A DNA stretch of 10,135 bases, from the NCBI GenBank assembly GCA_003644175.1, contig QNBS01000050.1:1-10135 (forward strand). Direction: 5' to 3'. Of this stretch, positions 6,385 through 10,135 are shown piece after piece. A program made the position numbers and the translations under genes. The DNA comes from Planctomycetota bacterium (GTDB taxonomy: Bacteria; Planctomycetota; Phycisphaerae; Sedimentisphaerales; Anaerohalosphaeraceae). Within the stretch, counting starts at the first letter, position 1, and the number at the start of each line of letters is the position of its first letter. The notes beneath the pieces are model-generated. The model did not search any database. It had not been told where the DNA came from and saw only the letters and a list, made by a program, of their open reading frames with translations.

Positions 6385-7587
6385 ATGAGTCGCATTACAG
6401 CACTGAGTGTGGTGGTGGCGTTTTCAACATGCTTCTGCTCGAAAATCTGTCCTGCCGAAGATACAGGCCTGGAATTCGAGTTCGGTGCAACCTCGATCTA
6501 TCAGCACAACACGCGAGGGGGCCTGAGCACGCATCGCAGGGCGGGACGGTTTTCCGGCAGTTACGATCTTCAGCTAAAAGCCGACATGCAGCGGCTGCTC
6601 GGATGGGACAAAAGCAGTCTGCATGTACATGCCGAGGGCTGGTGGTCGAAATCCGCCGGCATTGACGGCCCATCGGTGGGAAGCGTCTTCGGTGTAAACG
6701 GCGACGCCATGGCGCGCAATTCGATGGTCGTCACCGAACTGTGGTACCAGCGGTCATTATTCGACGACAGTATCCTGGTTCGTTTCGGCAAGATGGATCT
6801 GACCGGAGGCTCGATCCATGCCGGTATCCCTGTGGCGTTCGACGGGAATTGTTATGCCAATGACGAGACATCGCAGTTTCTTAACAGCGCACTGGTCAAT
6901 AACCCGACAATTCCGTTTCCGGATTATGCCCTGGGCATCTCGGCTCTGTATACTCCGGTCGATAACTTGTATGTCTCCACAGGTATTGTCGATGCACAGA
7001 ACGACGCCAGAGAAACGGGTTTCGCCACGACGTTTCACGGTGAGGATTACTTTTTCTATATTGTCGAGGCCGGAGTCATGTCGCAATTGGACTCATCCAA
7101 AGGCCCGCTTCCGGGTGCATATCGGATCGGTGTATGGAATGACCCGCAGCCCAAAGGTCATTCCGATGCGGCACGGACCTGGCGAGACGATACGGGGCTG
7201 TATCTGAGTTGTGATCAGAGGTTCACAAAAGAGAACAACGATCCTGAGGACAATCAGGGCCTCGGAGCGTTTTTTCGGTATGGCTACGCTGAGAGTAAAC
7301 GAAACGATGTCAACAACTTCTGGAGCTTTGGTCTGCAATACCAGGGTCTGTTGGAAGGGAGAGACGACGATGTTCTGGGTATTGGATTCGCGCAAGGATT
7401 CTTCAGCGACAGGGCTGCGGTAACATATCCACAGGATTATGAAAGCGTGCTGGAAGTGTACTACAACGCGCACATCAATGAGTCTCTGAGTTTGTCTCCC
7501 GGCCTGCAGTATATCGCCAATCCGGGCGGTGTGTCCGGTGTGAGCGATGCAGTTGTCCTGGGACTGCGAGCACAGATAACGTTTTGA
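6385..7587 (+). CDS. OprB-like outer-membrane porin
   Basis: A 400-residue beta-barrel protein of the carbohydrate-selective porin type (OprB, PF04966). Residues 1-24 are a signal peptide (cleavage near CPA/ED). The mature part alternates in barrel fashion with family-like landmarks: LHVHAEGWW (79-87), VTELWYQRSLF (116-126), the 'GK-D' strand LVRFGKMDLTGG (131-142) with DETSQFLNSALVNNP after it, GAYRIGVWND in the middle, and a terminal Phe (ITF) as needed for Bam-dependent insertion. AAAGGAAAG lies just before the ATG. It follows the YraQ pair by 56 bases in the same direction and is read here as the last gene of that block. OprB proteins are classed as sugar porins, but members next to metal transporters may admit metal complexes; its substrate cannot be read. 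Codon use is more GC-rich than in the znu genes. Confidence 0.75.
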   Translation: MSRITALSVVVAFSTCFCSKICPAEDTGLEFEFGATSIYQHNTRGGLSTHRRAGRFSGSYDLQLKADMQRLLGWDKSSLHVHAEGWWSKSAGIDGPSVGSVFGVNGDAMARNSMVVTELWYQRSLFDDSILVRFGKMDLTGGSIHAGIPVAFDGNCYANDETSQFLNSALVNNPTIPFPDYALGISALYTPVDNLYVSTGIVDAQNDARETGFATTFHGEDYFFYIVEAGVMSQLDSSKGPLPGAYRIGVWNDPQPKGHSDAARTWRDDTGLYLSCDQRFTKENNDPEDNQGLGAFFRYGYAESKRNDVNNFWSFGLQYQGLLEGRDDDVLGIGFAQGFFSDRAAVTYPQDYESVLEVYYNAHINESLSLSPGLQYIANPGGVSGVSDAVVLGLRAQITF

Positions 7588-7592
7588 ACGTT
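7578..7592. terminator. Weak hairpin at the end of the OprB-like gene
   Basis: AACGTT-TTG-AACGTT forms a 6-bp stem with a 3-base loop containing the gene's stop codon region, followed by TTAAA. The stem is short and AT-rich and the U-tract is poor, so it is at best a weak terminator. No better terminator was seen in the gap 7588-7820. Confidence 0.15.
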
Positions 7593-7746
7593 TAAATGGG
7601 AAATGTCAGTGTAAGCGGTCTGTGTGGGCATAAATCTCCGGTCCAAATCCTGTTTTTCGCGGTCCAATCGGCCGTATCACCATATTTGTCGGGATAATGG
7701 ACGATTTACTTAATTCTCTTTAGCAAAGATATTTTTCACAATTAAT

Positions 7747-7775
7747 TTGACTTGGTAGCACGAATCGGGTAAATT
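7747..7775 (+). promoter_or_regulatory. Putative promoter of the cbi genes
   Basis: TTGACT (7747-7752) and TAAATT (7770-7775) are separated by 17 bases and lie about 45 bases before the cbiM ATG. This fits a sigma70-type promoter. The rest of the 233-base gap from 7588 holds no recognised NikR box, cobalamin riboswitch or NiCo riboswitch, although a short repeat CGGTCCAA occurs twice (near 7639 and 7661). Confidence 0.4.
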
Positions 7776-7798
7776 TATGCGCAGGCAGGCTTTCCAGG

Positions 7799-7811
7799 CC
7801 TTTTGAAAAGG
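7799..7811. promoter_or_regulatory. Palindrome overlapping the cbiM ribosome binding site
   Basis: CCTTTTGAAAAGG is a perfect inverted repeat around the central G at 7805. Its right arm contains the AAAAGGA that serves as Shine-Dalgarno for the ATG at 7821. It could fold as a 5-bp hairpin that hides the ribosome binding site, or be a repressor site. The arms match those of the palindrome at 769-780, apart from the centre. Confidence 0.25.
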
Positions 7812-7820
7812 ACTCTAAAG

Positions 7821-8549
7821 ATGCATATGGTAAATGAATTGCTCTCACCCGGCGTTGCGGTCGGGACCATCGCTATTGCCGCCGGCGCCGTCGGCTTTAT
7901 CTGCCACAGGGCAAAGTCACTGATCAACTCCGACCGGTTCGCCCTGATGGGCATCATGGGCGCATTCGTATTCGCCGCCCAGATGGTGCAATTCTCGCTG
8001 CCCTTTTTGCCGGGCGCGAGCGGGCACATGGTCGGGGCGGTGCTGTTGGCAATAATGTTAGGCCCGATTCCGGCGTCGATAGTGCTCTCATCGGTCATAA
8101 TCGTTCAATGCCTCATCTTCCAGGACGGTGGACTGCTGGCTTTGGGATGCAACATTATCAACATGGCGATCGTGCCGTGTTTTTTAGGCTGCTATGTTTA
8201 TAACATCGGCGCGGGCTTGTCTCTTCTTGCCGTCGATAAACCTGATGGTCTGGAGTGGAGCTACGCCCAAAGACCCGATCAGCCGACGTTCGAGGCGATC
8301 ATATCAAACGACAGCGTTGTCATAGCCGCCGTGGATAAAGTGCAATCAAAACTTTCACCTTTGCCGGACTACACAATCCGCACCGAGGCATCGGGCACAA
8401 CAACCGGTGAAAGCTCAACCCATGCCGGCATGGGATGGACGAGTTTTGCAGCCGTTGCGGGTTCGGCGATAACGATGCTCCTGGTCTGGCTGGCGGGCTG
8501 GGCTATAAGAAAGAGGAACGGCCTGCACAATGCACCATACCCGAATTGA
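7821..8549 (+). CDS. cbiM: Cobalt/nickel ECF component CbiM fused to PDGLE domain, internally shortened
   Basis: A 242-residue membrane protein. The N-terminal 127 residues are clear CbiM (PF01891): MH at 1-2, whose N-terminus and H2 bind Co2+/Ni2+ in the family, LLSPGV (7-12), MGAFVFAAQM (46-55), SGHMVGAVLLAIMLGP with H69, and QDGGLLALGCNIINM (101-115). Residues about 131-236 are a CbiN-like PDGLE domain: PDGLEW (141-146), SPLPDYTI and a final transmembrane helix. Usual CbiM proteins have about 80-100 more residues after the 'NM' motif, forming the last helices; here PDGLE follows almost at once (junction near 8200-8230), so this looks like an in-frame deletion. The ATG at 7821 is chosen over an upstream TTG because CbiM must begin Met-His. 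It overlaps the cbiQ start by 20 bases. Function is doubtful. Confidence 0.78.
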   Translation: MHMVNELLSPGVAVGTIAIAAGAVGFICHRAKSLINSDRFALMGIMGAFVFAAQMVQFSLPFLPGASGHMVGAVLLAIMLGPIPASIVLSSVIIVQCLIFQDGGLLALGCNIINMAIVPCFLGCYVYNIGAGLSLLAVDKPDGLEWSYAQRPDQPTFEAIISNDSVVIAAVDKVQSKLSPLPDYTIRTEASGTTTGESSTHAGMGWTSFAAVAGSAITMLLVWLAGWAIRKRNGLHNAPYPN

Positions 8550-8694
8550 CTATCTCGCCTGTAAGGACTCGCCCGTTCACCGCCTCGACAGCCGCACGAA
8601 ACTTATCGTGGCAATCGTATTCACCGTATTTGTCATATCCCAGTTGAATGTAAATATTGCTTTCGGCGGAGCTGAGAAATCACAGATGCGATAG
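8530..8694 (+). pseudogene. cbiQ: Truncated CbiQ (ECF transmembrane subunit), N-terminal remnant
   Basis: An ATG at 8530, overlapping the end of cbiM by 20 bases in another frame, opens a 54-residue frame: MHHTRIDYLACKDSPVHRLD, then SRTKLIVAIVFTVFVIS and an unrelated tail ending in TAG at 8692. The start matches the CbiQ N-terminal pattern (IDxxAxxDSPxHRLDxRxKL, then the first membrane helix). Intact CbiQ is about 250 residues with several helices, so roughly four fifths are missing. Homology stops near residue 37-40 (about 8640-8650), which places a deletion junction there; the next gene begins within 70 bases. The cbiO ATPase expected downstream is also gone. The remnant cannot couple transport. 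Confidence 0.7.
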
Positions 8695-8718
8695 GCTTTA
8701 TATCCAGAAAGGATGAAG

Positions 8719-9057
8719 ATGCAGACTATTAAAGTAGCAGAAGCAGCAGCCCTGAAAAACCCTCACAAAGTGAAGGTAAGCAAGCTTTATGATACAGAGC
8801 ATGCTCAGGCTATGCACATCACATTGGAACCGGGAGAGTCTTTGAAGAAACATATAACGCCCGTTGATGTGTTCTTTTATGTTCTCGAAGGAACCGGCGT
8901 AGTCGAAATCGGAGAAGAACGAAAAGAAGTGGGCCCGGATACCCTCATAAACAGTCCTGCGAAAATTCCGCATTGCTGGTATAACGAAAGCGACAAGGTA
9001 TTTCGTGTTCTTGTGGTAAAAGTCCCTCGTCCAACAGAATCGACAAAACTGCTTTAG
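8719..9057 (+). CDS. Small single-domain cupin
   Basis: A 112-residue cupin (cupin_2 type). Motif 1 appears as PGESLKKHITPVDVFFYVLEG (20 residues from G onward), with one His kept and the usual second His of HxH replaced. Motif 2 appears as VGPDTLINSPAKIPHCWYN, with its His. So two or three of the usual metal ligands remain, enough for a divalent metal site but not the classic four. Two ATGs are possible, at 8713 and 8719. The AGAAAGG touches the first and is about 5 bases from the second, so 8719 is preferred. No substrate can be named; such cupins act as small enzymes, sensors or metal-binding proteins. It follows the cbiQ remnant directly, possibly because a deletion brought it there; a TTGTCA-17-AATATT promoter candidate lies at 8630-8658. 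Confidence 0.75.
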   Translation: MQTIKVAEAAALKNPHKVKVSKLYDTEHAQAMHITLEPGESLKKHITPVDVFFYVLEGTGVVEIGEERKEVGPDTLINSPAKIPHCWYNESDKVFRVLVVKVPRPTESTKLL

Positions 9058-9108
9058 CCTTATAAAGAAGAGCAGCCTTACAGAATCCTGTTAGTTGCAA
9101 AGTCAAGA

Positions 9109-9534
9109 ATGTCATATATCTATGTTGTAATCCAGGTACTGTTTATCATTCTGATTGGCGCCACCGGGCCGATTATACCAAATAATATTGCCATTCTTAC
9201 CGGAATAGCAATCGGTGTTTTTACAATGTTTTGGGCATTATGGACTATGCGACTAAGTAACCTGAATATGATGCCTGACTTGAAACACAAAAGTGTTCTT
9301 GTAACTTCCGGACCGTACAGGGTAATCAGGCACCCGATGTATGCCTCCGTCCTCTTGGTTACCTTGATGTTAGTGGCAAACCATTTGACATTATTGCGGA
9401 CAGGATTTTGGCTGGTGCTTTTGATTGATTTGTATTTTAAGTTTTCCTATGAGGAGAAATTACTACTAAAAAAGCATCCCGGATACATAGATTACAAAAA
9501 GAAAACAAAACGGCTCATCCCATTTATTTATTGA
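9109..9534 (+). CDS. ICMT/PEMT-like membrane methyltransferase
   Basis: A 141-residue inner-membrane protein with hydrophobic segments at about 4-20, 27-46, 78-94 and 97-112. The conserved C-terminal block of isoprenylcysteine carboxyl methyltransferase and phospholipid methyltransferase families (PF04140/PF04191) is plain: LVTSGPYRVIRHPMY (64-78), SYEEKLL (113-119) and HPGYIDYKKKTKRLIPFIY at the end. These residues bind S-adenosylmethionine in the family. Bacterial members have broad and mostly unknown substrates (lipids, small thiols or isoprenoids). No clear Shine-Dalgarno precedes the ATG at 9109. It lies 51 bases after the cupin in the same direction and may be co-transcribed. No link to the metal genes is evident. 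Confidence 0.78.
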   Translation: MSYIYVVIQVLFIILIGATGPIIPNNIAILTGIAIGVFTMFWALWTMRLSNLNMMPDLKHKSVLVTSGPYRVIRHPMYASVLLVTLMLVANHLTLLRTGFWLVLLIDLYFKFSYEEKLLLKKHPGYIDYKKKTKRLIPFIY

Positions 9535-9535
9535 A

Positions 9536-9682
9536 ATGTCAAATGCTCAAAGGAGGTCTTTGTGGTGTGAGAGAACGTGTATTCTTGACTTTTCCGAACA
9601 ATATCCAAGTACATTGACATATCATACAGCCGAGAAAAATGGTGCTGGGCAACCCTACATTCCGAAGTGTTTCTCCAATTGA
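9536..9682 (+). other. Possible 48-codon ORF of unknown nature
   Basis: An ATG one base after the methyltransferase stop opens a 48-residue frame (MSNAQRRSLWCERTCILDFS and on, ending CFSN). It has three cysteines and no recognised family. A very strong Shine-Dalgarno-like AAAGGAGGT (9549-9557) lies inside it rather than before it and is followed only by GTG-GTG-TGA, so it does not clearly serve any gene. It may be a small gene, a decayed remnant or chance. The rest of the gap to 9811 shows a TATAAT at 9694-9699 with a poor -35 partner and nothing else convincing. Confidence 0.18.
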
Positions 9683-9811
9683 ATTCTGTGGTCTATAATC
9701 TTGTAAGAACCAAATAATATGGTAGAATGTTTGCAGAATTTGACGTCTCATGAGAAAAGAAGAGTTGTGCTACTGAAACTGTCAAAAACATAAAACAAGG
9801 GATTATACCAA

Positions 9812-10057
9812 ATGGCAATCGTGCAACCCAGCAGCGGACTGTCTGCACTGGACAAGATACTCCACGGTATCAGATCGGGAGATAACATTGTATGGCAGGT
9901 GGATTCTATTGATGATTATCTACCTGTCGTAAAGCCTTTTGTCGAAAATGCCAAAGCCAACGGACAAAAACTTGTCTATTTCCGTTTTGCAAAACACAAG
10001 GAGCTTGTCCCGATGTACTGGTTCAGCGTGAATTGGACAAATCCGTTTCACAGTTAA
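9812..10057 (+). CDS. Truncated KaiC-like N-terminal domain protein
   Basis: An 81-residue frame. Residues 8-62 look like the start of a KaiC/RecA-like fold: SGLSALDKILHGIRSGDNIV (8-27), where the Walker A position is replaced by GDNIVWQVD, then LVYFRFAKH (54-62). I recall such P-loop-less KaiC-like domains at the N-terminus of long PEP/pyruvate-binding (pyruvate phosphate dikinase-type) proteins; this is a family memory, not verified. After KELVP the frame ends in an unrelated tail (MYWFSVNWTNPFHS). Reading with one extra C in the CCC at 10009-10011 would instead give PDVLVQRELD and stay open to 10125. So this is probably a remnant of a larger gene, truncated by frameshift or rearrangement. 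AGGG lies about 11 bases before the ATG. Confidence 0.5.
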   Translation: MAIVQPSSGLSALDKILHGIRSGDNIVWQVDSIDDYLPVVKPFVENAKANGQKLVYFRFAKHKELVPMYWFSVNWTNPFHS

Positions 10058-10066
10058 GAGACTCTT

Positions 10067-10081
10067 TCTGCCTTCGGCAGA
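10067..10081. repeat. Hairpin 1 of a GCCTTCGGC pair
   Basis: TCTGCC-TTC-GGCAGA forms a 6-bp stem with a 3-base loop, 10 bases after the stop of the KaiC-like fragment. The core GCCTTCGGC is shared with the hairpin at 10090-10102. It may be part of a terminator or a dispersed palindromic repeat. Confidence 0.45.
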
Positions 10082-10089
10082 TATTGAAT

Positions 10090-10102
10090 CCGCCTTCGGC
10101 GG
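10090..10102. terminator. Hairpin 2 of a GCCTTCGGC pair, possible terminator
   Basis: CCGCC-TTC-GGCGG forms a 5-bp GC stem with a 3-base loop, followed by GGCTGTTTTAT. With hairpin 1 this makes a tandem stem-loop at the end of the last gene, consistent with a rho-independent terminator. The T-tract is short and six bases away, so a REP-like repeat is an equal alternative. Confidence 0.35.
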
Positions 10103-10135
10103 GGCTGTTTTATCAGGTTTTCTAAGGCATTGCAA

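Noticed and set aside
7588..7820. Cobalamin or NiCo riboswitch, or NikR operator, before cbiM
   Set aside because: I looked for the conserved cores and for the GTATGA/TCATAC half-sites and did not find them; only a promoter candidate and a short palindrome remain.
8435..8647. 70-codon frame overlapping cbiM and cbiQ
   Set aside because: Its translation is out of frame with both clear CbiM and CbiQ homology and looks random.
9539..9751. Minus-strand 70-codon frame in the gap before the KaiC-like fragment
   Set aside because: No recognised domain, no ribosome binding site seen, and unordered residue composition; it runs against all neighbours.
1..10135. CRISPR arrays, tRNA or rRNA genes
   Set aside because: No regularly spaced repeats were seen, and no tRNA- or rRNA-like conserved stretches were recognised on either strand.

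Overview
The window looks like chromosome of a diderm (Gram-negative) bacterium. Two outer-membrane beta-barrel porins, a periplasmic binding protein and several Sec signal peptides support this. The mix of OprB-type porin, split YraQ-like permease, CbiM-PDGLE fusion and KaiC-like domain fragment would suit an anaerobic Planctomycetota or deltaproteobacterial-type lineage, but that placement is inference only. GC content is moderate and uneven: the zinc-type block (about 300-5260) and the tail (8700-9800) are more AT-rich than 5400-8690.

Layout. Left edge (1-296): the first codons of a minus-strand IS transposase, a possible C-terminal remnant of a lost gene with a Cys/His tail, and a good sigma70-like promoter. 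297-725: a small exported His/Cys-rich protein resembling the DUF2946 type. 859-5029: a tight operon of coiled-coil porin, ZnuA-like metal-binding protein and two ZnuB-like permeases. It continues into a 65-aa double-CxxC protein (5059), two halves of a YraQ/DUF318-type permease (5325, 5807) and an OprB-like porin (6385-7587).

7588-7820 is a gap holding a promoter candidate and a palindrome over the next ribosome binding site. 7821-8694 is a damaged cobalt/nickel ECF importer: a CbiM-PDGLE fusion that appears to lack the C-terminal half of CbiM, then a CbiQ cut after about 40 recognisable residues, with no CbiO. 8719-9534 carries a small cupin and an ICMT-like membrane methyltransferase. 9812-10057 is a truncated KaiC-like N-terminal domain, followed by two near-identical hairpins.

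How the genes may work together: the porins would admit metal ions or chelates to the periplasm, the ZnuA-like protein would capture them, and the paired permeases would bring them in. The YraQ pair and small Cys proteins may handle efflux or homeostasis. The most striking point is that neither importer has an ATPase gene in this window, and the second importer is visibly gutted. The locus therefore depends on an ATPase elsewhere, or is partly decayed, or has been joined wrongly in assembly.
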